Shown one piece after another: positions 27,612 to 36,028 of a stretch of DNA of 64,000 bases (the first letter of the stretch is position 1; each line of letters begins with the position of its first letter). This stretch comes from Flavobacterium beibuense (lineage in GTDB: Bacteria; Bacteroidota; Bacteroidia; Flavobacteriales; Flavobacteriaceae). The notes beneath the pieces were generated by a model. It was not told the DNA's origin, made no database searches, and saw only the letters and a program-made list of their open reading frames with translations. The stretch lies in contig NZ_JUIW01000007.1 in assembly GCF_004151245.1 (NCBI RefSeq), positions 186,001-250,000 on the forward strand, written 5' to 3'. The position numbers and the translations under genes were made by a program.

Positions 27612-30515
27612 ATGAGGTTATACGCGATATTCTTTCTTCTTTTAGTGCAGTGTGTATTTGCACAGCAGGCACCCTTTAATAATTATAAAACTCCGGCCGA
27701 ACGCAAATGGACCGATAGTATTTATAATTCATTAAGCTTTGAGGAAAGGGTAGGGCAACTGTTTATGGTAGCGGCATACTCTAATAAGGATGCTGCACAT
27801 GTACAGGAAGTTGATAAACTTGTTAGGGATTACAAAGTGGGTGGGCTGATATTCTTTCAGGGTGGTCCAGTTAGACAGGCTAAGCTAACCAACCGTTATC
27901 AGTCACAGGCAAAAACGCCTTTGTTTATAGGTATAGATGGTGAGTGGGGACTTAGTATGCGTTTGGATTCTACTTATCGCTATCCGTGGAATATGACGCT
28001 AGGAGCTATTCAGGATATGCGTCTTATTGAGACTATGGGCGAGCAGATGGCCATGCAGTCTAAAAGGATGGGCATACAGTTTAATTTTGCCCCTGTTCTG
28101 GATGTGAACGTAAATCCTAAAAATCCTATTATCGGTAACCGTTCTTTTGGTGAAGATAAAGTAAACGTTACCGAAAGAGCACTTGCTTTAATGAAAGGAC
28201 TGCAGAGTCAGGGTGTATATGCTACCGGAAAACACTTTCCCGGACATGGTGACACGGCTACCGATTCGCATTATTCATTACCATACCTTCCGTTTACTAC
28301 ACAGAGACTGGAAGATTTGGAATTCTATCCGTATAAAAAACTATTTAACGAAGGGCTTGCCAGTATAATGGTGGCACACCTTAACGTACCCAGTATAGAA
28401 CCTACCGAAAATTATCCTACATCACTTTCCTATAATGTTGTAACCAATATTGTTAAGGGAGAAATGGGTTATGACGGACTTATTTTTACTGATGCGCTAA
28501 ACATGAAAGGAGCCAGTAACTATATGCAGCCGGGAGAAATAGACCTTGAGGCATTTTTGGCAGGAAATGATGTTTTGCTTTTTGCAGAGAATGTGCCTGT
28601 GGCTATCGAAAAATTTAGGGAAGCTTACGCTCAAAACGTACTTACAGAAGAACGTTTGGCTTACTCGGTAAAAAAGATACTGGCTTATAAATACAGGGCA
28701 GGACTTAATAAGTACAAACCTATTGATATTACCCATTTGTATTCAGATCTTAACGAATACATCTATGACGACCTTAATTACAAGCTGTATGAAAATGCGG
28801 TTACGGTTATAAAGAACGATAATACAACATTGCCTATCCGTAGTCTGGTTAACGAGAAGATAGCCTATATAAAAATGGGCGATGCCGATAATACAGACTT
28901 TGTAGAGAAGCTACAGTCTTATGCCGATGTTACTGTATTGGAGGAACAAACACTTCCGTTATATAAGGAAAAGCTTAAGGATTTTACCAAGGTTATTATT
29001 GGTTTCCATAAGGCAGACGGTGCCTGGAAGAACCATAATTTTACAGATGCCGAACTGGAGTGGATATCAGCTATTGCTAAAATAAAACCTGTTATACTTG
29101 CTGCTTTTGTTAAGCCTTATGCGCTTATGCAGATTAAGGATTTTACCAATATAAAAAGCGTTGTCCTGGCCTACCAAAATAATGCAATTGCCTCGACAGT
29201 TGCCGCAGAGGTTATCTTTGGTGCATTAGGCTCTAAAGGAAAGCTGCCTGTATCTATAAATAATTCGTTTACGGTAAATACGGGTATTGAAACCGAAACT
29301 ACAGGAAGGCTTGCATTTACTACTCCGGGCAATGCAGGTATGGATGCTGCAAAGCTAACACAAATAGACCTGCTGGCACAAAAAGCCATAGATGGTAAAA
29401 TGACACCGGGTATGCAGGTACTTGTGGCACGTAACGGTAAGGTGGTGTACCAAAAGTCGTTTGGTTATCATACTTATGAGAAGGAAACTCCTGTAACCAA
29501 TTCAGATATTTATGATGTTGCTTCGCTTACTAAAGTATTATCCACATTACCACATGTTATGCAGATGTATGAGCACGGTAAGCTAAAAATGGATACGAAG
29601 TTAGGCAGCATGCTTAGCGAATTCAAGAATACCGATAAGAAGGATATTATACTTAAGGATATGCTTTTGCATCAGGCGCGATTCCAGCCGTGGATGCCGT
29701 TTTATGTAGCAACGCTTGACAGTACGAAACACCCTTCTGAAAAATATTACAGAGATCATTATGAGCCGGAGTTCCCGCTTCAGGTAGCAGAAATGCTTTT
29801 TCTGAGAAAGGATTATCCGGATACGATTGTAAAACGAATTGCAGACAGCAAGCTATTGCCTAAAAAGCAATACCGCTACAGCGATTTTACCTTTATCCTT
29901 CTTAAGGAATATCTGGAAAGGGTTAAAGGCAAACCGCTTGATGTTTTAAGTGACGAAGAGTTCTACAAACCGCTTGGTGCTGCACATACTACTTACAACC
30001 CGTTACGCAAATGGGATATGAGTATCATCCCGCCTACAGAGATAGATAACTACTACCGTTATCAGGTAATACAGGGATATGTACACGATATGGCTGCCGC
30101 GATGGAAGATGGTGTGGCAGGACATGCCGGACTTTTCTCTAACAGTATGGATGTGGCCAAAATTATGCAGATGTACCTTAACGGGGGAGAATATGGCGGA
30201 CACAGGTTTTTTACTCAGCAAACTTTTGATATCTTTAATACCTGCTACGGATGTGAAGACGGAAACAGGAGAGGGCTTGGTTTAGACAAACCTCAGATTG
30301 AAAACCCTGGGCCAACTTGTGACTGTGTTTCCAAATCGAGTTTTGGACATACAGGCTTTACAGGCACCATGGCATGGGCAGACCCTGCTACGGGCGTAGT
30401 ATATGTGTTCCTGTCTAACAGGACATATCCTGAAGCTACCGAAAATAAACTCTCTAAAGAGAACATAAGGGAGGATATACAAAAGGTTATTCAGGAGTCT
30501 ATTATTCAAAATTAG
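27612..30515 (+). CDS. Exported fusion of GH3 beta-N-acetylglucosaminidase-like and serine beta-lactamase-like domains
   Basis: 967 aa from ATG 27612, which gives a clean signal peptide (MRLYAIFFLLLVQCVFAQ); a GTG/ATG at 27576/27579 adds charged residues and overlaps a hairpin. Residues about 35-560: GH3 (NagZ-like), with KHFPGHGDTATDSHYSLP and nucleophile Asp in IFTDALNMKG. Residues about 590-960: penicillin-binding/beta-lactamase fold, with SxxK in ASLTKV, YSD in YRYSDF, and HTGFTG in the KTG position. Both suggest periplasmic turnover of peptidoglycan. This fusion is known across Bacteroidota. A 7-bp-stem hairpin with a T-rich tail at 27553-27592 may attenuate it. Confidence 0.92.
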   Translation: MRLYAIFFLLLVQCVFAQQAPFNNYKTPAERKWTDSIYNSLSFEERVGQLFMVAAYSNKDAAHVQEVDKLVRDYKVGGLIFFQGGPVRQAKLTNRYQSQAKTPLFIGIDGEWGLSMRLDSTYRYPWNMTLGAIQDMRLIETMGEQMAMQSKRMGIQFNFAPVLDVNVNPKNPIIGNRSFGEDKVNVTERALALMKGLQSQGVYATGKHFPGHGDTATDSHYSLPYLPFTTQRLEDLEFYPYKKLFNEGLASIMVAHLNVPSIEPTENYPTSLSYNVVTNIVKGEMGYDGLIFTDALNMKGASNYMQPGEIDLEAFLAGNDVLLFAENVPVAIEKFREAYAQNVLTEERLAYSVKKILAYKYRAGLNKYKPIDITHLYSDLNEYIYDDLNYKLYENAVTVIKNDNTTLPIRSLVNEKIAYIKMGDADNTDFVEKLQSYADVTVLEEQTLPLYKEKLKDFTKVIIGFHKADGAWKNHNFTDAELEWISAIAKIKPVILAAFVKPYALMQIKDFTNIKSVVLAYQNNAIASTVAAEVIFGALGSKGKLPVSINNSFTVNTGIETETTGRLAFTTPGNAGMDAAKLTQIDLLAQKAIDGKMTPGMQVLVARNGKVVYQKSFGYHTYEKETPVTNSDIYDVASLTKVLSTLPHVMQMYEHGKLKMDTKLGSMLSEFKNTDKKDIILKDMLLHQARFQPWMPFYVATLDSTKHPSEKYYRDHYEPEFPLQVAEMLFLRKDYPDTIVKRIADSKLLPKKQYRYSDFTFILLKEYLERVKGKPLDVLSDEEFYKPLGAAHTTYNPLRKWDMSIIPPTEIDNYYRYQVIQGYVHDMAAAMEDGVAGHAGLFSNSMDVAKIMQMYLNGGEYGGHRFFTQQTFDIFNTCYGCEDGNRRGLGLDKPQIENPGPTCDCVSKSSFGHTGFTGTMAWADPATGVVYVFLSNRTYPEATENKLSKENIREDIQKVIQESIIQN

Positions 30516-30536
30516 TAACTACTAAAACACATAATT

Positions 30537-30995
30537 ATGCAGTACCATGTAAATACTCCAGAAGAATATATGGAGGCCATACCCGAAGAAAGAAGGCCGT
30601 ATATAGAAAAACTGCGTGATACTATTAACAGTAATCTGCCGAAAGGCTTTCAGGAAGGCACGGGATATGGTATGCTGAGCTGGTCAATACCACACAGTAC
30701 TTATCCTGCAGGTTACCATTGTGATCCTAAGACTCCGTTGCCTTTTCTAAGCATTGGTTCCCAAAAGAATTTTGTTGCCCTTTATCATATGGGTGTTTAT
30801 GCCGATAAGGAACTTCATGACTGGTTTGTAAGCGAATACCCTAAACATAGCAAAACAAAACTGGATATGGGAAAAAGCTGTGTGCGTTTTAAAAAGCCCG
30901 AGGCTATTCCGTATGAGCTTATAGGTGAACTGGTTTCGAAAATGACACCACAACAGTGGATTGATTTATATGAATCGAACCTAAAAGCCAAATAA
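30537..30995 (+). CDS. DUF1801 domain-containing protein
   Basis: 152 aa, cytoplasmic. The DUF1801 (YdhG-like) pattern is clear: RRPYIEKLRDTINSNLPKGFQEGTGYGMLSWSIP, FLSIGSQKNFVALYHMG and GKSCVRFKKPEAIP. Relatives include the B. subtilis frataxin-like iron chaperone Fra, but that role is not shown here. It follows the GH3 fusion by 21 bp and ends at a terminator. Confidence 0.9.
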   Translation: MQYHVNTPEEYMEAIPEERRPYIEKLRDTINSNLPKGFQEGTGYGMLSWSIPHSTYPAGYHCDPKTPLPFLSIGSQKNFVALYHMGVYADKELHDWFVSEYPKHSKTKLDMGKSCVRFKKPEAIPYELIGELVSKMTPQQWIDLYESNLKAK

Positions 30996-31031
30996 TTTTT
31001 TATAAGGTAATTATTACGTTAATTTCAGGAT

Positions 31032-31056
31032 AAAAACGGGGCAGCCCGTTTTTTTT
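31032..31056 (+). terminator. Terminator after the DUF1801 gene
   Basis: AAAACGGG, loop GCAG, CCCGTTTT followed by a run of T. Confidence 0.88.
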
Positions 31057-31087
31057 ATTTAATTTCGTTATACTTATTTAGTCTTTT

Positions 31088-32218
31088 ATGAAAATCGCAA
31101 TAGTATGTTATCCAACCTTTGGCGGTAGTGGTGTTGTCGCTACCGAACTGGGATTGGAACTGGCACGCCGCGGTCACGAAATACACTTTATTACGTATAG
31201 CCAGCCCGTGCGTCTCGCCTTATTAAACCCCAATTTACATTACCACGAAGTACACGTTCCGGAATATCCTTTATTTCATTACCAACCTTATGAGCTAGCC
31301 CTTTCCAGTAAACTGGTAGATATGGTTAAACTGCATGGTATAGAACTGCTGCATGTACATTATGCAATTCCGCATGCCTACGCCGGTTATATGGCTAAGA
31401 AAATGCTGAAGGAGCAGGGAATTAAAATTCCAATGGTAACCACGCTTCACGGTACAGATATTACCCTTGTGGGTAATCACCCTTTTTATAAACCGGCTGT
31501 AAGTTTCAGTATTAACCATAGTGATGTGGTAACATCGGTATCCCAGGCTTTAAAAGACGATACCTATAAACTTTTTGACATTAAAAGGGATATAGAGGTT
31601 ATACCTAACTTTATCGAGGTTGATAAAAAGAAAATAGAGGAAAACTCCCCATGCCACCGCTCTATGATGGCTACCGAAACCCAAAAGATCATTACACACA
31701 TCAGTAACTTCCGTAAGGTTAAACGCATACCGGATGTGATTAAGATTTTTTATGAGATACAAAAGGTTATGCCTGCCAAGCTTATGCTGGTAGGAGACGG
31801 ACCTGAAAAAGAACCTGCAGAAAAGCTTTGTGATCAGTTAGGCCTAGCCGATAAGGTTATCTTCTTTGGTAACAGTAGCGAGATTAACGAGATACTTTGT
31901 TTTACCGATTTATTCCTTTTACCGTCTGAAACCGAAAGTTTTGGGCTTGCCGCACTGGAAGCCATGTCTAACGGTGTACCTGTAATATCAAGTAATACAG
32001 GTGGTCTTCCTGAGGTTAACAGAGAAGGCTACTCGGGTTATCTGGCTAATGTAGGTGATGTGGAAACAATGGCTAAGAGGGCAATTTCTATTCTGCAAGA
32101 CGACAAAGTACTTTTACAATTTAAAAACAACGCTCTTAAAGTGGCACAGGAGTTTGATATACAAAATGTTGTACCTTTATATGAGAAACTATACCGTAAA
32201 GCCTTAAAACAAAAATAG
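31088..32218 (+). CDS. bshA: N-acetyl-alpha-D-glucosaminyl L-malate synthase BshA
   Basis: 376 aa GT4 (GT-B) glycosyltransferase. N-terminal YPTFGGSGVVATELG and FITYSQPVRL are diagnostic of BshA; HVHYAIPHA, TTLHGTDITLVG and the C-terminal SETESFGLAALEAMSNGVPVI are the family's donor-site motifs. It makes GlcNAc-malate from UDP-GlcNAc and L-malate, the first step to bacillithiol. bshB and bshC are not in the window. It lies 3 bp ahead of the PrcB-like gene. Confidence 0.95.
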   Translation: MKIAIVCYPTFGGSGVVATELGLELARRGHEIHFITYSQPVRLALLNPNLHYHEVHVPEYPLFHYQPYELALSSKLVDMVKLHGIELLHVHYAIPHAYAGYMAKKMLKEQGIKIPMVTTLHGTDITLVGNHPFYKPAVSFSINHSDVVTSVSQALKDDTYKLFDIKRDIEVIPNFIEVDKKKIEENSPCHRSMMATETQKIITHISNFRKVKRIPDVIKIFYEIQKVMPAKLMLVGDGPEKEPAEKLCDQLGLADKVIFFGNSSEINEILCFTDLFLLPSETESFGLAALEAMSNGVPVISSNTGGLPEVNREGYSGYLANVGDVETMAKRAISILQDDKVLLQFKNNALKVAQEFDIQNVVPLYEKLYRKALKQK

Positions 32219-32221
32219 ACT

Positions 32222-32674
32222 ATGAAAAGATTAGCATTATTATCAATACTGTTTTTACTTGTGAGTTGTGTAACTCATCAGAAAGGTGAAGACGGTAAAC
32301 CCGGCCAACCAGGAAAATCAGCTATGGCAAACAATTATGAAATATTAACCCAAAGCGGTTATGGAGGACATGAGACTGCTTTTAATGAAGTTATCACCTC
32401 TCAGGAACGACTTGATGAACTGTACAGGGAGCTTAACATTGAAAGTGTACCAACAGTTGATTTTAGCGATAATAATGTTGTAGCCTTATTTATGGGGCAA
32501 AAATCGAGTGGGGGATACAGTATAAGTATAGATAATGTAAAGATTGAAAACAAGACCGCTTTTGTAAAAGTAAAAACTACCAAACCCCGAGAAGGGGAAA
32601 CAGTTACAATGGCCCTTACACAGCCTTACTGCATAGCAACAATTACAAAAACAGATAAAGTTACTTTTGAATAA
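32222..32674 (+). CDS. PrcB-like lipoprotein
   Basis: 150 aa. Lipoprotein signal (LLVSC, Cys16). A short Gly/Pro/Lys linker (KGEDGKPGQPGKS) is followed by a PrcB C-terminal-like domain with VVALFMGQKSSGGYSISI and the FVKVKTTKPREGETVT...QPYCIATI pattern. PrcB was named from the Treponema dentilisin protease complex; here it is a probable surface or periplasmic lipoprotein without a protease gene nearby. Co-transcribed with bshA. Confidence 0.85.
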   Translation: MKRLALLSILFLLVSCVTHQKGEDGKPGQPGKSAMANNYEILTQSGYGGHETAFNEVITSQERLDELYRELNIESVPTVDFSDNNVVALFMGQKSSGGYSISIDNVKIENKTAFVKVKTTKPREGETVTMALTQPYCIATITKTDKVTFE

Positions 32675-32677
32675 ATA

Positions 32678-32704
32678 AAAATCCCGATAAAGTCGGGATT
32701 TTTT
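32678..32704. terminator. Bidirectional terminator between converging genes
   Basis: AAAATCCCGA, loop, TCGGGATTTTT. A/T runs on both sides serve the bshA-prcB unit and the leftward lipoprotein gene, whose stop codon touches the hairpin tail. Confidence 0.85.
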
Positions 32705-33356
32705 ATTTTATAGATTTAATATCAGTTTTGGTTGAATCCCATTTTATTTCATCAGGATTATAATATTTACCGCTTTTCTTGTATTGTAACAATACATCTT
32801 CCTGTTCTGTAGTTTTGCGACATACAATAGCCCTGTAATAGTGATCTGTATTAAAAATATTATAAAGTTTATCTATTTGAGGAGACTTGAAAGAGTCCTT
32901 TTGTGAACCGATATAAATAAGTATAGACTCTTTAGGTTTTATGGAGTCCATAACCCTTGATCTGAAAAAGGTTTCAAAATCACTATCCGGTATATGAATA
33001 ATATCTTTAGGATAAAGTTTTATGTATGGGGCAGGGAATGGCCCAAACTCCATACCTGTTCCACAAAAAACAGGCTCATAAGCCCGTGAATGATAAAAAT
33101 AGTATATATGATTTAGCGAATCAATTATAAAATTATAGTTTGAATAATATTGGTTATCATATATTAAAGGAATAGTAGGTATTATATCAGCAGAGGAATC
33201 CTTTTCATGAAGTTTTTTTGCATTCTTTTTATATTCAATTTCGTATAGCTGCCTTTGTGCCTCTATTGTATAATACATTGTACTATTATCCACAGGAGCA
33301 GTACTTTCCTTGCAGGAAATAATAAATAAAACTCCTATGAATAATAGTTTTTTCAT
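32703..33356 (-). CDS. Hypothetical lipoprotein
   Basis: 217 aa. Lipoprotein signal (VLFIISC, Cys15). The mature protein is rich in Tyr and Lys with no recognisable domain (EFGPFPAPYIKLYPKDIIHIPDSDFETFFRSRV in the centre is the most distinctive part). It is the last gene of a leftward run of five closely spaced genes, 3 bp after the nuclease/phosphatase gene. Confidence 0.7.
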   Translation of the reverse strand: MKKLLFIGVLFIISCKESTAPVDNSTMYYTIEAQRQLYEIEYKKNAKKLHEKDSSADIIPTIPLIYDNQYYSNYNFIIDSLNHIYYFYHSRAYEPVFCGTGMEFGPFPAPYIKLYPKDIIHIPDSDFETFFRSRVMDSIKPKESILIYIGSQKDSFKSPQIDKLYNIFNTDHYYRAIVCRKTTEQEDVLLQYKKSGKYYNPDEIKWDSTKTDIKSIK

Positions 33357-33359
33357 GCT

Positions 33360-34190
33360 TTATTTAACTTTTAGCTCCACATAAACCGGCAAATGGTCTG
33401 ACGGGTACCTACAGTCTTTAGAGTCGCTTAAAACGGCATATTTTAAAACCTTCATTTTCTTTTTGGCTGTAAATATGTAGTCTATCCTTGTTGTTACGGG
33501 TTTATGAAACTCAAAGGCGTTAAACGTACCGTCTGGGCCAAACACAAACTGAGCTGTCTTTTTGGAATCGTTCAGTTCTGCCGACATTGCTTTTATACTT
33601 TCCGTGTTTTCTTCCAGGTTAAAATCTCCTGTTACCACAAACGGAAAATCATCCTTATTTACTTCTTTAATCTTGTCGGTTATAAGCTTAACGCTGTTTT
33701 GTCTCGCCAAATTGCCTACATGGTCAAAGTGTGTGTTGAATACCCATATTTTTTGTTTGGTCTTGTGGTTTTCAAAAAGCCCGTAAGTACAAACACGGTT
33801 ATAGGCAGCATCCCAGCCTTTAGAAGGTATATTTGGCGTTTCAGATAACCAAAAAGTATGGTTTTCCAGCATTTTGTATTTTGTCTTGTTATAGAAGATT
33901 GCCGAAAATTCACCTTTGTCTTTCCCGTCATCACGACCTACACCAACATGGTCGTAATCTGTTAATGCCTCGCCAAGATATTTCATCTGGTTAGGCAGCG
34001 CCTCCTGAACCCCCATAAAATCGGGCTCATAAAACTGTACCTGTTTGGCAAGCATCTCTTTCCTGTTATCCCAACGGTTTTCACCATCGCTTGCTACATC
34101 CAGTCTGATGTTGTAGGTCATAACTTTTACATCCTGTGCTTTTGCATTAAAAGCAAACAGCCCTAAGGCCATTAAAACAATTTTTTTCAT
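33360..34190 (-). CDS. Secreted endonuclease/exonuclease/phosphatase family protein
   Basis: 276 aa with a signal peptide (MKKIVLMALGLFAFNAKAQ). EEP-fold motifs: MTYNIRLDVASDGENRWDNRK, FMGVQEALPNQ (metal Glu), NTHFDHVG, VTGDFNLEEN (catalytic Asp, Asn) and SDHLPVYVEL (catalytic His). Relatives hydrolyse phosphodiesters in sugars, lipids or nucleic acids, so the substrate is open. It lies 2 bp after the ABC ATPase gene. Confidence 0.9.
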   Translation of the reverse strand: MKKIVLMALGLFAFNAKAQDVKVMTYNIRLDVASDGENRWDNRKEMLAKQVQFYEPDFMGVQEALPNQMKYLGEALTDYDHVGVGRDDGKDKGEFSAIFYNKTKYKMLENHTFWLSETPNIPSKGWDAAYNRVCTYGLFENHKTKQKIWVFNTHFDHVGNLARQNSVKLITDKIKEVNKDDFPFVVTGDFNLEENTESIKAMSAELNDSKKTAQFVFGPDGTFNAFEFHKPVTTRIDYIFTAKKKMKVLKYAVLSDSKDCRYPSDHLPVYVELKVK

Positions 34191-34192
34191 AG

Positions 34193-34867
34193 TTAAACAT
34201 TTACACTTGTCAGGTAACCGTGCGTTACCAGTTCCTGTGAATTATCAATAGGTATTATTTTTCCGTTTTTAAGTAACATGTTTTTATCACTAACCTCAAG
34301 CACATCAACATAATAATGATCTGTTATTATTATGCCTTTCTCTTTCTTCAGTTTTAGTAAAAACTCTTTTATTTTCTCTTTGTACAAAGGCTCTACCATA
34401 GAAAAAGGTTCATCGAGCATTAGGAAAGGGTGCGGCAAATGGGATATTAGTAACAGCTCCAGGTAACGTAGTTGTCCCATAGAAAGTTCGCCTACCTTCC
34501 TGTCGGCAAGTTTATTAATTTCAGGTAGATATAAAAGTTTATCCTGCAGGCTTCCTTTTTCAAGAACTATAGGAATAACATTTTTAACGGTCTTGTTCTT
34601 TGGAAGGAAAGGGTACTGAGGTAAATAGGCTATTTTTTGTTTGGCAATAATTTCTTTAGGGGAGTAGTGCTTACCATCAATGCTTAGAGAAACACTTTCG
34701 GCTTTCTGAGTTCCAAAAATAACTTTAAGTATGGTCGATTTGCCACAGCCATTACGCCCAAAGATACCTGTAATTTCTCCGGTTTCACAACGTATATAAG
34801 CGTTGTCCAGCACCGTTTTATTACCAAACGTTTTTATTATTCCGGTTGCAGAAAGGCTTTGTTTCAC
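34193..34867 (-). CDS. ABC transporter ATP-binding protein
   Basis: 224 aa. Walker A GIFGRNGCGKST, Q-loop AYLPQYPFLP, a degenerate signature ELSMGQLRY in place of LSGGQ, Walker B HPFLMLDEPFS and the switch His in IIITDHYY. The lid is short. Its start overlaps the upstream two-helix membrane protein by 4 bp (ATGA), which makes that small protein its likely membrane partner or regulator. No full-length permease is next to it. Confidence 0.9.
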   Translation of the reverse strand: MKQSLSATGIIKTFGNKTVLDNAYIRCETGEITGIFGRNGCGKSTILKVIFGTQKAESVSLSIDGKHYSPKEIIAKQKIAYLPQYPFLPKNKTVKNVIPIVLEKGSLQDKLLYLPEINKLADRKVGELSMGQLRYLELLLISHLPHPFLMLDEPFSMVEPLYKEKIKEFLLKLKKEKGIIITDHYYVDVLEVSDKNMLLKNGKIIPIDNSQELVTHGYLTSVNV

Positions 34868-35133
34868 AATAATGATATAATAATAAGCAGGGGTAGGGCA
34901 ATGGCAGCATTTATGGCAAATGTCATTACTCCCAGTTTTAATTTGCTAAACCCCAGGTTATGGTATAAATAAAATTCGTTTTTATAAAAATAGTAAAAGC
35001 CATAAAAGCCTACTGCCAGTCCAAAAGTACATAACAGTACAGGAAACCATATAATCATATTGACAGATGCAATGGCACTGGCAATAACGTTAAAGAGGTT
35101 TACCCTGAAAAAAAAACTCCAGTAAGCCCTCAT
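34864..35133 (-). CDS. Small membrane protein coupled to an ABC ATPase
   Basis: 89 aa with two to three hydrophobic segments (VIASAIASVNMIIWFPVLLCTFGLAVGFYGFYYF and LGVMTFAINAAIALPLLIIISLL) separated by YKNEFYLYHNLGFSKLKLG. The linker YHNLGFSKLKL resembles coupling-helix segments of bacteriocin/lipid ABC permeases, but the protein is too short for a normal permease. Overlaps the ATPase gene by 4 bp. No family recognised. Confidence 0.75.
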   Translation of the reverse strand: MRAYWSFFFRVNLFNVIASAIASVNMIIWFPVLLCTFGLAVGFYGFYYFYKNEFYLYHNLGFSKLKLGVMTFAINAAIALPLLIIISLL

Positions 35134-35136
35134 AGT

Positions 35137-35451
35137 TTAGTCGCGTTTACGGCTTACCAAAAGTTTATCTACTATTCTTTGCGACATAGGGTCTATATCC
35201 TGTTCGTCTCCGGTAACTAAAATCCCTTTTGTACCGCTTTTGGATTCTATACCATAAACAGTAGCCTCATCATCAGGATTACTCTCACCTTCGTAGTAAT
35301 AAATATGGGAAATTTCAAAATCCTCAGCTTCAAATTTACCGGAACTGCAAACCAGACAGTTTTCATGCAGGTTAAAATCTTCGGTAAATCCTTTTTGTCT
35401 TAATTCTTCAATAGCTTTTAATACCGTAGCATAATGGTATGTGGGTTTCAT
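35137..35451 (-). CDS. Small conserved protein (family often labelled phosphoribosylpyrophosphate synthetase)
   Basis: 104 aa from the ATG at 35451 ([22 protein letters not shown]). A longer frame begins with TTG at 35481, but that TTG is inside a TAAATTTG -7 box, so transcription starts after it. The acidic pattern [39 protein letters not shown] is the hallmark. I recall relatives carrying a PRPP synthetase name, yet neither the PRPP loop nor the size of that enzyme is present. First gene of the leftward run ending at 32703. Confidence 0.8.
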   Translation of the reverse strand: MKPTYHYATVLKAIEELRQKGFTEDFNLHENCLVCSSGKFEAEDFEISHIYYYEGESNPDDEATVYGIESKSGTKGILVTGDEQDIDPMSQRIVDKLLVSRKRD

Positions 35452-35478
35452 AACAGTAATTTTTTTATAGTTGGTAGT

Positions 35479-35486
35479 CAAATTTA
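35479..35486 (-). promoter_or_regulatory. -7 box for the five-gene leftward run
   Basis: TAAATTTG on the minus strand, about 28 bp before the ATG at 35451. No TTG at the usual -33 distance. Confidence 0.5.
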
Positions 35487-35531
35487 CTATATTACTGCAA
35501 TTATCCCGTGTTAAAAAATTAAAATTACAGG

Positions 35532-35963
35532 CTAGCCAAGCTTTTTGGTGAATTTAAAGTGACTCTCTGCAAAACCGTTATTAATGTAAAAGCGATGTGC
35601 TTCTGTTCTTCTTTTGTTAGAGGTTACCTCAAGCAGTTCGTGTCCTTGTTGCTTTAATATATCTTCAAGTGCCTGCAAAAGAAAACGACCTACTTTTCTG
35701 TCTCGATAATCGGTAGCTATAAATAGTTCCTGAATCTCAAAAACCATACATTGATGGTGCAACAGTATTTGCCCATGGGAGCTGCAAAAGCCAATTACAT
35801 TTTTAACGGTATCTGTAGCTACCAGATAGATATTGTTTTTGTTTTCAAGGTTTTCAAAGTAATACTTTTCAAAAGTATCATAATCAAAAACTGTGTTTTC
35901 GAGCTCGTTTATAAACCCGTAAACAACCCTGACATCTTCTTGTGTGGCAAACCTTGTAGTCAT
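35532..35963 (-). CDS. GNAT family N-acetyltransferase
   Basis: 143 aa. GNAT fold with the acetyl-CoA loop in [46 protein letters not shown]; the N-terminal half and the EIQELFIA strand fit the PhnO/aminoalkylphosphonate-acetyltransferase-like subgroup. The R-x-x-K-V-G loop is close to the Q/RxxGxG/A consensus. Substrate unknown. A TACATTTG box lies 22 bp upstream. Confidence 0.88.
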   Translation of the reverse strand: MTTRFATQEDVRVVYGFINELENTVFDYDTFEKYYFENLENKNNIYLVATDTVKNVIGFCSSHGQILLHHQCMVFEIQELFIATDYRDRKVGRFLLQALEDILKQQGHELLEVTSNKRRTEAHRFYINNGFAESHFKFTKKLG

Positions 35964-35984
35964 AGTTTCAGGTGATTAGTGTCT

Positions 35985-35992
35985 CAAATGTA
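35985..35992 (-). promoter_or_regulatory. -7 box for the GNAT gene
   Basis: TACATTTG on the minus strand, just downstream of the helicase terminator and 22 bp before the GNAT ATG. Confidence 0.5.
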
Positions 35993-35994
35993 AA

Positions 35995-36028
35995 CAAAAA
36001 AACGCTGGTTAATACCAGCGTTTTTTCT
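35995..36028 (-). terminator. Terminator of the DEAD-box helicase gene
   Basis: AAAAAACGCTGGT, loop, ACCAGCGTTTTTT. The hairpin overlaps the helicase stop codon (36011-36009). Read leftward the T-run follows the stem. Confidence 0.85.
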
